This document shows positions 8,610 through 18,508 of a DNA stretch of 64,000 nt, one piece after another. Both the position numbers and the translations under genes were made by a program. The notes beneath the pieces were generated by a model. It was given only the letters and a program-made list of their open reading frames with translations, had not been told where the DNA came from and searched no databases. Position 1 is the stretch's first letter. Every line of letters starts with the position of its first letter. The stretch covers positions 1 through 64,000 of IMG/VR virus record IMGVR_UViG_3300049043_000133. The stretch is one strand, 5' to 3'. This DNA is from a virus.

Positions 8610-9881
8610 ATGAAGAAGTTTTCCCAATTTATTATAGAAGCAAAAGAAACAAGAGCATCTCAACAAGCTAAAAATTTGGGATTGGTTGGAGACGGTCACG
8701 GAGATTGGTATAATTCTCAGGGAGAATTTGTTGCAAAAACAGTAAAAGGAAAACTTGAATTTTTTAATAAAGGTCAGATAGTAGGGCAAAGAGATAGACC
8801 ACCAAAACCAGGAGCAGGAACACCTCAACAAACAGCACAATCACAGGCACAGGCAGCACAATCTCAGCAAGTATTTCCTCAAGTAGCAGGATCAAAACAA
8901 GAAGAACTTCCTGGTGAAGATGAATACTTAACTATTGTTTTTGGTAGATTTAATCCTCCAACAAAAGAACATAAAAAATTATTTACTGAAGCAGAAAGAA
9001 TTGCTGCTGGAGGAGAAATAAGAATTTATCCATCAAGAACTCAAAATTCTAAACTAGCTCCTTTAGATGTGAATAAAAAAATATCTTATGTAAGAAAGAT
9101 GTTTCCAGAGTATGCTGATAATATTGTAAATAATCCCGAAATGAAAACTATATTTGACGCATTAATTTCGGCAGATCAAGATGGATATCAAAATTTAAAT
9201 ATTATTGTTGGATCTGATAGACAAGCAGAGGTTCAAAATTTATCGAACAAGTATAACGGAAAGTTTTATGAATTTTCTGAGATTAATGTAATACCAACAG
9301 GTAATTTTGATGCTAAGAAAGATAGTTCTGGAATATCATCTGCAATGCTAAGAAAAGCAGCAGCAGACAATAACTTTAGAGAGTTTAATAGAGGAATGCC
9401 TAAAGGATTTGATGAAACTGAAACGAGAAGATTGTTTAATGATGTGAGAAAAGGAATGGGATTTAAAACAAATGTGAAAGAGAATTATAAACTTTGGCAA
9501 ATCGCACCTGAACTTGATTATAAAAATTTAAGAGAAAATTATATTCAAAATAAAATTTTTAAAATTGGAGATGTTGTAGAAAATACAAATACTGGATTAG
9601 TAGGAAAAATTATTCGCAAAGGAACAAATTATTTAATTTGCGTTACAGAAAATGATATTATGTTTAAGTCTTGGATTAAAGATTTGATGGAATATACTGA
9701 AGTCAAAATGGATAAAATGTATAGAGAACCTGGAAAACCTAATACTCTTGCTGGAACAACTGGATATTTAAAATATGCTGTTCAACAAACTCCGGGATCC
9801 ACTTTAGGAAAAGAAAATCTTCAAAAAGGCGGTAAGTCATTTTTAAGTTTCCTAAATAAGTATACGGTAAGAAGTAAGTAG
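8610..9881 (+). CDS. Virion protein with cytidylyltransferase-like domain
   Basis: 423 residues. A low-complexity Gln/Ala linker (about residues 65-90) precedes a nucleotidyltransferase fold: GRFNPPTKEH matches the GxFxPxxxxH nucleotide-binding motif and SGISSAMLRKAA matches the ISSTxxR motif of NMN/pantetheine-phosphate adenylyltransferases. A C-terminal part (KIGDVVENTNTGLVGKIIRKG...ICVTENDIMFKSWIKDL) looks like a small beta domain. Late expression and neighbours suggest it is packaged in or built into the virion. The reaction is unknown. Confidence 0.65.
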   Translation: MKKFSQFIIEAKETRASQQAKNLGLVGDGHGDWYNSQGEFVAKTVKGKLEFFNKGQIVGQRDRPPKPGAGTPQQTAQSQAQAAQSQQVFPQVAGSKQEELPGEDEYLTIVFGRFNPPTKEHKKLFTEAERIAAGGEIRIYPSRTQNSKLAPLDVNKKISYVRKMFPEYADNIVNNPEMKTIFDALISADQDGYQNLNIIVGSDRQAEVQNLSNKYNGKFYEFSEINVIPTGNFDAKKDSSGISSAMLRKAAADNNFREFNRGMPKGFDETETRRLFNDVRKGMGFKTNVKENYKLWQIAPELDYKNLRENYIQNKIFKIGDVVENTNTGLVGKIIRKGTNYLICVTENDIMFKSWIKDLMEYTEVKMDKMYREPGKPNTLAGTTGYLKYAVQQTPGSTLGKENLQKGGKSFLSFLNKYTVRSK

Positions 9882-9888
9882 TATTGCA

Positions 9889-10368
9889 ATGTCTATTAAT
9901 CCTCTGAACGATATTTCCAAGGTTTATTTGGAACAGGTTGCTAATATTGATGAAGCAGAAGGTTCTTATGGACAAACTCCAAAGGCAGATGCTGCTTATA
10001 TTGCGCGTGCTTTTGGGAAAGGAAAAAGTAAAACTAAAGCACTTGCTCTAAAGCACGCAGTTAAATCTGCTTCGGATCGTTATAATTCTGATAAACCTTA
10101 CTCACACAGAAGTAAGATGACCCAAAGTGATAGAGATTATCACCGTGGGCAATCTGAAAATCGTGGTGGAGATAGACAGGGTATTGATTATCATAGGTTT
10201 GATACGGGAGCAAGTGGGCCTGGTGGAATGCCCAAAGGTAAAAAACTTGAAAGGCAAAAGAAAACTGGTGTAAGTGCTGAAAGTTATAGTATTGATGAAG
10301 CATTAGATCCTGTAGGAAAAGAAGATGAAGATATTGATAATGATGGTAAGAAAATACAAAATCAATAA
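9889..10368 (+). CDS. Large cyanophage structural protein, N-terminal part
   Basis: First open segment of what looks like one long protein running from 9889 to about 12872. Begins MSINPLNDISKVYLEQV, continues with a basic, Tyr/His-rich region, and reaches the first copy of the acidic repeat EALDPVGKEDEDIDNDGKK. The stop at 10368 results from an indel in the AAAATA run, because the next repeat unit resumes in another frame. CCTAAATAAG, a weak late-promoter-like sequence, lies 35 bases upstream. Confidence 0.6.
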   Translation: MSINPLNDISKVYLEQVANIDEAEGSYGQTPKADAAYIARAFGKGKSKTKALALKHAVKSASDRYNSDKPYSHRSKMTQSDRDYHRGQSENRGGDRQGIDYHRFDTGASGPGGMPKGKKLERQKKTGVSAESYSIDEALDPVGKEDEDIDNDGKKIQNQ

Positions 10369-10535
10369 GTATCTTTTAAATCGTAGAAAAGCAATTGGTA
10401 AAGCAATCTCGACGCAAAAAGAAGCACTAGATCCAGTTGGTAAAGAAGACGATGATATTGATAATGATGGTAAGAAAAATACAAAATCGGATAAGTATCT
10501 TTTACAATCGTAGAAAAGCAATCGGTAAAGCACTT
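10297..10535 (+). repeat. Tandem repeat encoding EF-hand-like acidic motif
   Basis: Two units of about 120 bp (from 10297 and from 10421) encode EALDPVGKEDxDIDNDGKK followed by KYLLxxRRKAIGKA. The spacing DxDxDG in DIDNDG resembles an EF-hand calcium-binding loop. Each unit is broken by an indel at the same A-rich place. Confidence 0.7.
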
Positions 10536-11447
10536 GCAAAAGAAGGATATTCAAATTGGAGACAAGATCTTTCTGAAGTAATTAAAGATATTGAAACTGA
10601 TAAAAAAATTACAGAAAAGAAAGTCAAGAATAAAATTGTAATCAATCCAAAGTTGGATCTTGGTGAAGCAGTAGAGAACCTTGGTGGAACTTTACTTGAG
10701 ATGGTTGAAGTTGATGAGTTTGACTTTGTTTTTGATGATCTTTCAGAATCTGAAATCTTCTTGCTTTCGGATGATTTAATTGAAGAAGTTGTAGAAGAGT
10801 TTTTCTATGAGTGCCTAGAAGAGGGTTATGATCTTGATGATGTGGAGAATGTTTTAGTTGAGTCTATTGATTTGTCTACTGCTCTTTTAAATGAAGCAAA
10901 AGTTACTTTGGGGCACGACACAAAAATCAAGAGCGATAGGCTTGAGAAAGTAAAGTCTGCTGTTAAGAAAGTTGGAAAGGCAGTTGCTCGTGGTGCAGGA
11001 TATGTTGCAGGAGCAGCAGTTCGTGGGGCAAGAGCAGCAGGTAGAGAGTTTTCTAAAGGATATGAGAGAGGAAGAGGTGGATCTTCAGGTTCATCAACAT
11101 CTTCTACATCTTCATCCTCAGGTTCTTCAAGTTCTGGAGATACATCTTCTTCATCAACTGGAACTAATCGTCCTGGATTGCTTGGGAGAATTGGATCTGC
11201 TCTTAAAACGGGATTGAAGAAAGTGATTGCTAAAGGTGCAAGATCAGTCTCTAGAGGTGCAAGAAATGTTGCTCGCAGAATGGATAACGGATCTTTATCG
11301 CCAACAAAAACACCAACAAAAACAAAAACGCAACCAATTGAAGACCCTTGGGAAGGTAGTGCAACTACTCCTAAATCAGCAAAGTCAACTCCAAACCTGA
11401 AGCAAAACTACAACAGTTTCTGTAAAACCATTAACAGGAGTACATGA
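10437..11447 (+). CDS. Large cyanophage structural protein, middle part
   Basis: Continues the protein from 9889. After the second acidic repeat it carries a strongly acidic helical stretch (residues about 80-145, rich in Asp/Glu/Val), a basic Ala/Arg/Gly region (VGKAVARGAGYVAGAAVRGARAAG), a Ser/Thr-rich low-complexity linker (about residues 210-245) and a second basic region. Alternating acidic and basic blocks suit a scaffold or internal virion protein. No enzyme motif is visible. Confidence 0.55.
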   Translation: MVKKTMILIMMVRKIQNRISIFYNRRKAIGKALAKEGYSNWRQDLSEVIKDIETDKKITEKKVKNKIVINPKLDLGEAVENLGGTLLEMVEVDEFDFVFDDLSESEIFLLSDDLIEEVVEEFFYECLEEGYDLDDVENVLVESIDLSTALLNEAKVTLGHDTKIKSDRLEKVKSAVKKVGKAVARGAGYVAGAAVRGARAAGREFSKGYERGRGGSSGSSTSSTSSSSGSSSSGDTSSSSTGTNRPGLLGRIGSALKTGLKKVIAKGARSVSRGARNVARRMDNGSLSPTKTPTKTKTQPIEDPWEGSATTPKSAKSTPNLKQNYNSFCKTINRST

Positions 11448-11795
11448 CTCGCAGTAGTAAGAGACGTGGAAATCCAAATTTCCAAAAGTGATGCGAATTG
11501 AATTAATCTGCTACTCCATAAAAGCAGATGAAATAGCGGAGTTAAGACGAATGGCTACAGCAAGTGCTAAACGTGGTCTTGATGGAGATAGATGTTCCAG
11601 AATTACGTTCAAGAACTATAACCGATGCTCCTTCTTCGAGTGGATCTAGAAATTCAACAACTTCTAGTGTTGTAAAATTGATGAGACAAATGAATGCCGA
11701 TGTTCAAAAACCAAAAAAAAGAAAAAGAAAAAAACTGTAGCAGAAGAAACTTTAACTGATGCTCAAACTAAAAAAAAGAAGAAATTGTAAAGTCT

Positions 11796-12872
11796 ATGAA
11801 GACTAAACTGAGAGATTTTGAGGCAAGATATCCTGGTCGTGGCAAAGAAGTGATGTATGCGACTGCTACAAAAATGGCACAAAAAGTAGCAGAAAATTTT
11901 ATTGATGAAGCAAAACTTCCACGCTCTATGAAAAAGGGAAAAAACCCAAAAGAGAGTAAAACGGTAGTAATACACGATGTTGATGATAATCTTGCTGACC
12001 AAAGACATCCTAATGCAGCTAAGATTGATCTTATGCAACGAATTCGTGAGGAAAAGAAAGGTGAGTATAAAAAAGTTGGTGAATTAACTCCTAGTCAATT
12101 TGCTCATCATCAATTAACGAAAGATCAAAAATTTGGATTTGATCAATTTAAAAGCACTGATAAGTTTAAAAAAACAACCACGCCAAATAAACCTGTAGTT
12201 AGATTGGGAGATAGTCCAAGAAGACCTGCTCAAAAAGAAGTAATTACAGCACGATCACGTATGGATGATCCAAGAGGATTCTCTCAAGATTTGAGCACCA
12301 GAATAGGTGTACAAAATCTCAAACACCAAAATGTTCGTTATACTGGAGGAATGCGTCAAGGTTCTGGTCCTGAGAAAAAAGGTGCAGTAGTTAAAAATAT
12401 TGTAAAACCTGATACTAAAAAGGTAATTACTGCCGATGACCATCTTCAAAATGTAAGACATATGGCTGCTGCGGCATCTGAAGCAGCACCTAAAGCAAAA
12501 GTTAGAGCATATCAAGCAAAACCAGCTACAAAAGCAAAAGGTAAAGTAAAGACCTGGAGATATTGTTCCAGTAAGAGTTGGTAAGGAAAAAGATTTAAGT
12601 GATCCTAACATAGGAATTAGAGATCACTAAGACTGTAGAACCATCATAAACTACCAAAACAAACACAAAGCAGCACGTAAGAAGAGCAAGAAGAGGAATG
12701 GGTGAAGCAGTTGATATGAATACAAATCCACAACAAACTCAACCACAACCACAACAACAACAATCAAATCCTAAAGCAAAACAGATTCAGCAAAAGGATA
12801 TTGCTAATAAGAAAAGATTACTTCAACAGAAAATGCAAGCACTCAGTAGAGGAGTGACTGATGTTGATGTTT
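11796..12872 (+). CDS. Large cyanophage structural protein, C-terminal part (frameshifted)
   Basis: Contains the motif MKTKLRDFEARYPGRGKEVMYATATKMAQK, given here in two blocks (MKTKLRDFEARYPGRGKEVM, then YATATKMAQK), common at the ends of cyanophage structural proteins, then a basic Ala/Lys region. The frame as read stops at 12584; beyond it the Gln-rich stretch and IANKKRLLQQKMQALSRG to 12872 read on with indels. The stretch 11448-11795 also holds coding fragments in shifting frames (LRRMATASAKRGLDGD, VVKLMRQMNADVQKPKKRK), so it is part of the same gene. Confidence 0.5.
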
Positions 12873-12919
12873 GATATTCCTAAATAAGTTAGGAAACCTT
12901 TCCATATACGGAGGACATC

Positions 12920-13090
12920 ATGGGCGCACTTGTAGAACTCGTAAAACCACTTCTTTTTGCTGCACTTAATTCTTGTGCAACTAAAAAACTTGTATGTGAT
13001 CTTCTTGATCGTTATGTCAAGACCACTGATAATGATGTTGATAATGTGATTGCACTTACAGTCAGAACAGCACTTCTCAAGAATTGCTGA
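12920..13090 (+). CDS. Small conserved cyanophage protein
   Basis: 56 residues, MGALVELVKPLLFAALNSCA at the N-terminus, with a hydrophobic first third and a KKLVCDLLDRYVK helix. The ribosome site CGGAGGA lies 7 bases upstream, and a late-like CCTAAATAAG precedes it at 12881. It lies between two virion genes and is followed by a terminator. Function unknown. Confidence 0.65.
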   Translation: MGALVELVKPLLFAALNSCATKKLVCDLLDRYVKTTDNDVDNVIALTVRTALLKNC

Positions 13091-13112
13091 TAATTCAATT
13101 AAATGTATGATA

Positions 13113-13145
13113 AAGAAGACCTTTAAGTAGGGTCTTCTTTTTTTA
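13113..13145 (+). terminator. Rho-independent terminator
   Basis: Stem GAAGACC / GGTCTTC with a short AT-rich loop, followed by a run of T. Confidence 0.8.
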
Positions 13146-13151
13146 TAAATA
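13144..13151 (+). promoter_or_regulatory. T4-type late promoter TATAAATA
   Basis: Exact TATAAATA directly abutting the terminator T-run, 33 bases before the ATG at 13185. Confidence 0.75.
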
Positions 13152-13184
13152 TTTCTACGAAACAAATTAGTACAGGTAAAAAGA

Positions 13185-13982
13185 ATGGCACTCTGGGGCA
13201 TTTCAACAACCACTGAAACATCAGCAAATAATTACGCAATTCCTAAGCATTTATCTGAAAGTGATAGAAATAATACCCCTTGGAATTGTTTTGCTGATGT
13301 TCGTGGTTGGGTTTATAGAAGATATAATTCATCAGAGTATTCTGGATTATCTACTGATTATTATGATGAAGTTTTAGTTAATGTTGCAGGTCTTAACACT
13401 GCTGGTTCTTCTACTGATACTGGAGCAACAGGTCTCAATGCTGCTACTCCAGTTGCTGTGTTTTTTGAAGATCCAAATCTATCTCAAGTAATTTCTGTTG
13501 GTGCTGGTGGCACTACTGGAATTGGAACTGGTAGAACTGGATATGTTCATGTTGTATGGAATGAAGGTGTCTATTGTTCTGCTGGTGCAACTGTGCTTGT
13601 TAATCAATTTACTTCTGCTGGTGTTGCCACTGGAACAGCAATTGTGGCAACTGCTGCCTCTGTTGCTCCTAACTCCAATATTGCTGTTTATACAAATGAT
13701 TCCGGAATAGTTTTATATAATACCTTTAATGGTCAAATTACTAATAGAGTTGCATTTGCTTTCACTGCTCCTAACACTGGAATTGGAACCGTACTTAGAA
13801 TTAATATGAATGCTGGTGTTGTTGGAACTATCACTGATTTTAGTGGTGGCGGTTCTGTAACTAAAACATTTACTTCTGATATTCTTCGTAATGTTGGTGG
13901 TGCTGGAACTGCCTTCTCTGTTCATGGGGATACTGGACTACCTGTTGGTATTGGAACCACTACATTAACAATCACTGCATGA
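13185..13982 (+). CDS. Cyanophage virion structural protein
   Basis: 265 residues beginning MALWGISTTTETSANNYAIP, an N-terminus typical of an abundant structural protein of T4-like cyanophages. The rest is Gly/Thr/Ala/Val-rich beta-type sequence without Cys-rich or catalytic motifs. It has its own late promoter and is followed two bases later by the next gene. Its exact position in the particle cannot be told from sequence. Confidence 0.7.
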   Translation: MALWGISTTTETSANNYAIPKHLSESDRNNTPWNCFADVRGWVYRRYNSSEYSGLSTDYYDEVLVNVAGLNTAGSSTDTGATGLNAATPVAVFFEDPNLSQVISVGAGGTTGIGTGRTGYVHVVWNEGVYCSAGATVLVNQFTSAGVATGTAIVATAASVAPNSNIAVYTNDSGIVLYNTFNGQITNRVAFAFTAPNTGIGTVLRINMNAGVVGTITDFSGGGSVTKTFTSDILRNVGGAGTAFSVHGDTGLPVGIGTTTLTITA

Positions 13983-13983
13983 T

Positions 13984-14376
13984 ATGATTTTTAATGAACT
14001 GAATGAGGATAATTTCCTTTTATTTGCAATTAAACACTATGAAAATCCTCAAGCAGTAACTAGAGAAGATTTTGATAAAGATTTAAATCATTTTAAATAT
14101 ATCAAAAGACTATTGAAACGATATAAAAATAATGGTGAACTTAAAACTCACCTTTTACTTAATCATTTTATTATTCTTTATAATATTTTTGGTGAAGCAA
14201 CAACTCCTATGTTGTTTTTTAAAATTGAAAAAGAACTTTGGTCTTCTGTAAAAAGTTTTATAATATTTTTGAATCGACTTCCGGAATATCCAAAATCAAC
14301 CATTCACGATATACAAGTTGATTTAAATTGTTTAGCAGAACTTCAGAAAATCTACAATGGATCCCAAGAAACTTGA
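13984..14376 (+). CDS. Conserved phage protein (DUF7207-like)
   Basis: 130-residue helical protein with the pattern NFLLFAIKHYENPQAV...RLLKRYK...LLLNHFIILYNIFGEATTPMLFFK shared by many marine phages. No catalytic motif. Starts one base after the structural gene and overlaps the next gene by 20 bases, so it is co-expressed with virion genes. Confidence 0.65.
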   Translation: MIFNELNEDNFLLFAIKHYENPQAVTREDFDKDLNHFKYIKRLLKRYKNNGELKTHLLLNHFIILYNIFGEATTPMLFFKIEKELWSSVKSFIIFLNRLPEYPKSTIHDIQVDLNCLAELQKIYNGSQET

Positions 14377-14566
14377 CAAGATTATTTCTATTGTAAGAGA
14401 GCAAATGGTAGCAAATGCTCCAGGCGGATCTGGTGGATTGAGTGGTTCAGCAGATCCAAAAGGACCTGTTGCTGGATTTGATCCTGTGATAGGATTAACA
14501 AAAAGAAAAGGTCCTCAAATCAAATTACCACCAGGTTCTCGTAAAAGGTGGAAGAACCCTCAGTAA
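14357..14566 (+). CDS. Small conserved cyanophage protein
   Basis: 69 residues, start MDPKKLDKIISIVREQM, then a Gly/Pro-rich, basic C-terminal half ending KLPPGSRKRWKNPQ. Overlaps both neighbours. Function unknown; context is the late structural operon. Confidence 0.55.
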   Translation: MDPKKLDKIISIVREQMVANAPGGSGGLSGSADPKGPVAGFDPVIGLTKRKGPQIKLPPGSRKRWKNPQ

Positions 14567-14622
14567 TAAATAAAAATATAGTAGATCAACAAAGTGAATT
14601 AAATCCAATCGCTTTGTTAAAA

Positions 14623-15039
14623 ATGTCAGACGAAATAGTAAAAGTAGCTGTTCTAGAACAAAAATTTGCTGACTTTATTGGTATCGTAAACAAGTTAGAC
14701 GATGCAATACAAAAGTTAAGTGAAGTTAATACGAATGTAATTAAAATGCTTGCAGTTCACGATGAAAAAATCGATCAGTGCAATAAAACGGATGATTTAT
14801 TTTTAAAAATGATTGATGATATTCGTGATGAAAATGCAGATGATCATCAAAAATCTAATCAAAGAATTTCGGCTTTGGAAAAAGAAATCGGTGAAGTTTC
14901 TAAAATCAAATGGATGACGATTGGATGTGGAGTTCTTTTAGCAGTTCTTGCAACTTCTTTTTCTACATTAGCCTCTGGTTGGTGGACTCCTGCAGGTATG
15001 CGTGATGCAAGAGAAGTTCAACACGAACAATTTAAATAA
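14623..15039 (+). CDS. Coiled-coil membrane protein
   Basis: Start chosen at MSDEIVKVAVLEQK (14623), the first ATG downstream of AATAAATA-like sequence at 14567; an upstream ATG at 14548 overlaps the previous gene. Heptad-like helices (about residues 5-95) are followed by a single transmembrane segment MTIGCGVLLAVLATSF and a short tail. The layout suits an envelope-facing lysis-related or tail-associated protein, but no specific family is recognised. Confidence 0.5.
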   Translation: MSDEIVKVAVLEQKFADFIGIVNKLDDAIQKLSEVNTNVIKMLAVHDEKIDQCNKTDDLFLKMIDDIRDENADDHQKSNQRISALEKEIGEVSKIKWMTIGCGVLLAVLATSFSTLASGWWTPAGMRDAREVQHEQFK

Positions 15040-15157
15040 ATAATTGAGTGTTGGCATAAGATGCCAATGAAAACTCAAAAGAAAGTCACTCTTTACTCAC
15101 TACAAAAAGTAACTAATGCAGTCATTAAATGGACGGCAATTATGACTGCATTGTGCC

Positions 15158-15185
15158 TTGACAAAGTTTGATAGTTTGATAGAAT
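15158..15185 (+). promoter_or_regulatory. Sigma-70-type early promoter for primase/nrd operon
   Basis: TTGACA at 15158-15163 and TAGAAT at 15180-15185, 16 bp apart, 23 bases before the primase start. Bases 15040-15157 hold no gene that I can support. Confidence 0.7.
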
Positions 15186-15207
15186 AGGATATCAGTGGTA
15201 ATTTATT

Positions 15208-16177
15208 ATGGACTTTATTGATGTAAAATACATCAATTTGATATCTTCTCGTCTTCAAAAATTTAAGAAGGTAAAAAATAATCTTTACAACTTTCGTTGT
15301 CCTATTTGTGGCGACTCTCAAAAAAATAAGAGTAAAGCAAGAGGATATCTCTATCAGGTTAAAAACAATACAAACTTTAAGTGTCACAACTGCGGAATTA
15401 ACATATCTTTTAATAACTTCCTCAAACAAATAGATACCTCAATTCATAAACAATATACTTTTGAAAAGTTTAAAGAAGGACACACTGGTAAAAACTTTAC
15501 AGCAGAAGAACCTATATTTCATTTTGAAGCACCAAAGTTTAAACCCAAATTAGATTTACCAAAAGCATCGGAAAATCAAGAAGCAAAAGAATACTTAGAA
15601 AATCGAAAATTAAATCCAGATAAATTTTATTATAGTGAAAAATTTAAGGAGTGGACTAATTCTCTAAAACAAACTTTTGAAAGTACAAAACAAGATGAAC
15701 CGAGGATTATTATTCCTTTGTTCTATCAAAATACTCTTGTTGGATATCAAGGTAGAGCACTTGGGCGCAGCAAGATTAAATATATTACCATAATGCTTGA
15801 ATGATGACGCACCAAAAATCTATGGACTCGATGAAGTTCAAAAAAACAAAACTGTATACATCACGGAAGGTCCATTTGACTCAACCTTCATTCCAAATGC
15901 TATTGCTATGTGCGGAGCTGATGGTGATGTCAGTAAGTGGGGCATTCATGATTGTGTTTGGATATACGATAACGAACCACGTAATAGAGAAATCTTATCA
16001 AGAATTTCCCGTATTATCGAAATGGGACAAAAAGTTGTCATCTGGCCTTCATCAATAAAAGAAAAGGACATTAATGATATGGTTTTGTCTGGACTGGATG
16101 TTCAGTCTGTGATAGAATCTAATGTATATTCTGGACTGGAAGCAAAACTTAAATTTACTACCTGGAAAAAAGTATGA
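15208..16177 (+). CDS. 61: DNA primase gp61 (frameshifted)
   Basis: T4 gp61-type primase. N-terminal zinc finger CPICGD...CHNCG (about residues 31-61), then a TOPRIM domain whose signature YITEGPFDSTFIPNA and acidic site WIYDNEPRN are in the second frame. An indel near 15795 splits it into 15208-15804 and 15797-16177. Its TGA overlaps the nrdA ATG by four bases. It acts with helicase gp41 in lagging-strand priming. Confidence 0.9.
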
Positions 16178-18471
16178 GTAACGGTACAAAAGTAATCAAG
16201 AGAAATGGATTGATTGAATCTCTTGACCTTGATAAGATGCACATAATGGTTGAAGAGGCTTGTAAAAACCTTGCTGGTGTTTCTGCAAGTCAGGTTGAGA
16301 TGAAATCTGGCATTCAGTTTTATAATGGTATTACCACAGCAGAGATTCAAGAAATCTTGATTCGCTCTGCTTCAGACTTGATTGATTTGGATCACCCAAA
16401 CTATCAATACGTCGCCGCTCGTCTTCTTCTATTTTCTGTTCGTAAGCAACTTTATGGAAAGATGATGGAACTTCCGCATCTTGAAGAGCACATTTATGCC
16501 TGCGTAAATGCAGAAGTATATGATTCTGATATTTTTAATAAGTATTCTAAAGAAGAAATTGATTTTGCAAACTCTTTTATTCGTCATGATAGAGATTACT
16601 TATTCACTTATGCTGGACTTCGACAGGTAGTTGATAAGTATCTGGTGCAAGATAGAAGCACTGGTGGAGTTTATGAAACTCCTCAGTTCATGTATATGAT
16701 GATTGCTCTGACAGTTTTTGCAGAGTATCCGAAAGAAACAAGAATGTCTTATGTTAAGAGGTATTATGACGCAATCTCAAGACACAAAATCAACATCCCA
16801 ACACCAATCATGGCAGGAGTGCGGACTCCGCTTCGACAATTTGCTAGCTGTGTCCTTGTTGACGTTGATGACACCCTCGATAGTATCTTTAGTAGTGATA
16901 TGGCTATTGGCAGATACGTTGCACAGAGGGCGGGAATCGGCATCAACGCTGGTCGAATCCGTGGCATCAACAGCAAAATTAGAGGGGGAGAAGTTTCGCA
17001 TACGGGTGTTGTACCATTTCTCAAAAAGTTTGAAGCGACTGTCAGATGTTGCACGCAAAATGGCATACGAGGTGGATCCGCGACAGTCCACTTCCCCATC
17101 TGGCATCAAGAAATAAGTGATATTTTAGTTCTTAAAAACAATAAAGGTACGGAGGATAATCGTGTTCGCAAACTTGATTACAGCATCCAAATCAGTAAAC
17201 TCTTCTATGAAAGGTTTATTCAGGATGGTGAAATTACGCTTTTCTCCCCGCATGATGTCCCTGGACTATATGATTCTTTCGGGACAATTGAGTTTGACTC
17301 TCTCTACATTGGATACGAAAACAATCCGTCCATTCCGAAGAAAACTATTAAGGCGCAGGAACTCATCCTTAGTCTTCTTAAAGAAAGGGCTGAAACGGGT
17401 CGTATCTATATTATGAATATCGACCATTGCAATTCGCATTCATCTTTTAAAGATAAAGTTGAGATGAGCAATCTCTGTCAGGAAATTACTTTGCCAACTT
17501 ATCCCATTCAACATATTGATGACGAAAGTGGAGAAATTGCACTTTGCATTCTTTCTGCTATTAACGTCGGTAAAGTAAAATCAGATGAAGAACTGGAAGA
17601 TCTTTGTGATCTTTCTGTTCGTGGATTGGATGAGTTGATTGACTATCAGAAGTATCCTGTAGCAGCAGCAGAACGTGCTACAAAGGCACGTAGATCTCTT
17701 GGGGTAGGGTTTATTGGTCTTGCTCACTATTTGGCAAAACTTGGATTTAACTATGACTCTCAGGGAGCGTGGGATGCTGTACATGGACTTGCTGAATCTT
17801 TCCAGTATTATCTTTTGAAAGCATCTAATCAACTCGCAAAAGAGAAAGGATATTGTGAATATTTTGGACGTACTAAGTATGCTGATGGTATTCTTCCGAT
17901 TGATACATATAAAAAAGATGTAGACGAAATCTCTTCTATTCCTTACCAGCATGATTGGGAAACACTTAGAGCATCTATCTTGGAACACGGTCTTAGGCAC
18001 TCAACACTGTCCGCACAGATGCCATCGGAGAGCAGTTCCGTTGTGTCAAACGCAACCAATGGAATCGAACCTCCTAGAGACTACTTGTCCGTTAAGAAGT
18101 CAAAGAAAGGACCTCTCAAGCAGATTGTTCCCCAATATCAAACTCTTAAAAACAATTATACACTTCTTTGGGATATGCCTAGCAATCGTGGGTATATTAG
18201 TATTGTTGCAGTTATGCAGAAGTTCTTTGATCAAGCGATTTCTGGAAACTGGTCCTATAATCCAGAACATTATGAGAATAATGAAGTTCCTACTTCAGTA
18301 ATGGCAAATGACTTTTTGACTACATACAAGTACGGGTGGAAAACTTCCTATTATCAAAATACCTACGATATTAAAACTGATGAGGTGGTGGAAGAGAAAC
18401 CCAAACTTCAAGATTTGCTAAGTGAGTTAAGTTCAGTAGAGGAGGGAGAGTGTGAATCCTGTGCAGTTTAA
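16174..18471 (+). CDS. nrdA: Ribonucleotide reductase class Ia, alpha subunit
   Basis: 765 residues, full length. An N-terminal ATP-cone-like region (KVIKRNGLIESLDLDKMH) is followed by the barrel with active-site Cys in FASCVLVDV and SNLCQEITLPT, and a C-terminal thioredoxin-reactive Cys pair in ECESCAV. Converts NDPs to dNDPs for phage DNA synthesis. Overlaps primase at the start and lies directly upstream of nrdB. Confidence 0.96.
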   Translation: MSNGTKVIKRNGLIESLDLDKMHIMVEEACKNLAGVSASQVEMKSGIQFYNGITTAEIQEILIRSASDLIDLDHPNYQYVAARLLLFSVRKQLYGKMMELPHLEEHIYACVNAEVYDSDIFNKYSKEEIDFANSFIRHDRDYLFTYAGLRQVVDKYLVQDRSTGGVYETPQFMYMMIALTVFAEYPKETRMSYVKRYYDAISRHKINIPTPIMAGVRTPLRQFASCVLVDVDDTLDSIFSSDMAIGRYVAQRAGIGINAGRIRGINSKIRGGEVSHTGVVPFLKKFEATVRCCTQNGIRGGSATVHFPIWHQEISDILVLKNNKGTEDNRVRKLDYSIQISKLFYERFIQDGEITLFSPHDVPGLYDSFGTIEFDSLYIGYENNPSIPKKTIKAQELILSLLKERAETGRIYIMNIDHCNSHSSFKDKVEMSNLCQEITLPTYPIQHIDDESGEIALCILSAINVGKVKSDEELEDLCDLSVRGLDELIDYQKYPVAAAERATKARRSLGVGFIGLAHYLAKLGFNYDSQGAWDAVHGLAESFQYYLLKASNQLAKEKGYCEYFGRTKYADGILPIDTYKKDVDEISSIPYQHDWETLRASILEHGLRHSTLSAQMPSESSSVVSNATNGIEPPRDYLSVKKSKKGPLKQIVPQYQTLKNNYTLLWDMPSNRGYISIVAVMQKFFDQAISGNWSYNPEHYENNEVPTSVMANDFLTTYKYGWKTSYYQNTYDIKTDEVVEEKPKLQDLLSELSSVEEGECESCAV

Positions 18472-18508
18472 AATTTCTTCTACGGAAGATCAAACACAAG
18501 TCAAGGGG

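Noticed and set aside
10297-10535. CRISPR-like repeats
   Set aside because: Only two units, protein-coding and tandem without spacers. No CRISPR array or cas genes were seen anywhere in the window.
16764-17109. Long minus-strand open frames opposite nrdA
   Set aside because: They lie wholly within the well-supported nrdA coding region, have no ribosome site and read as shadow composition.
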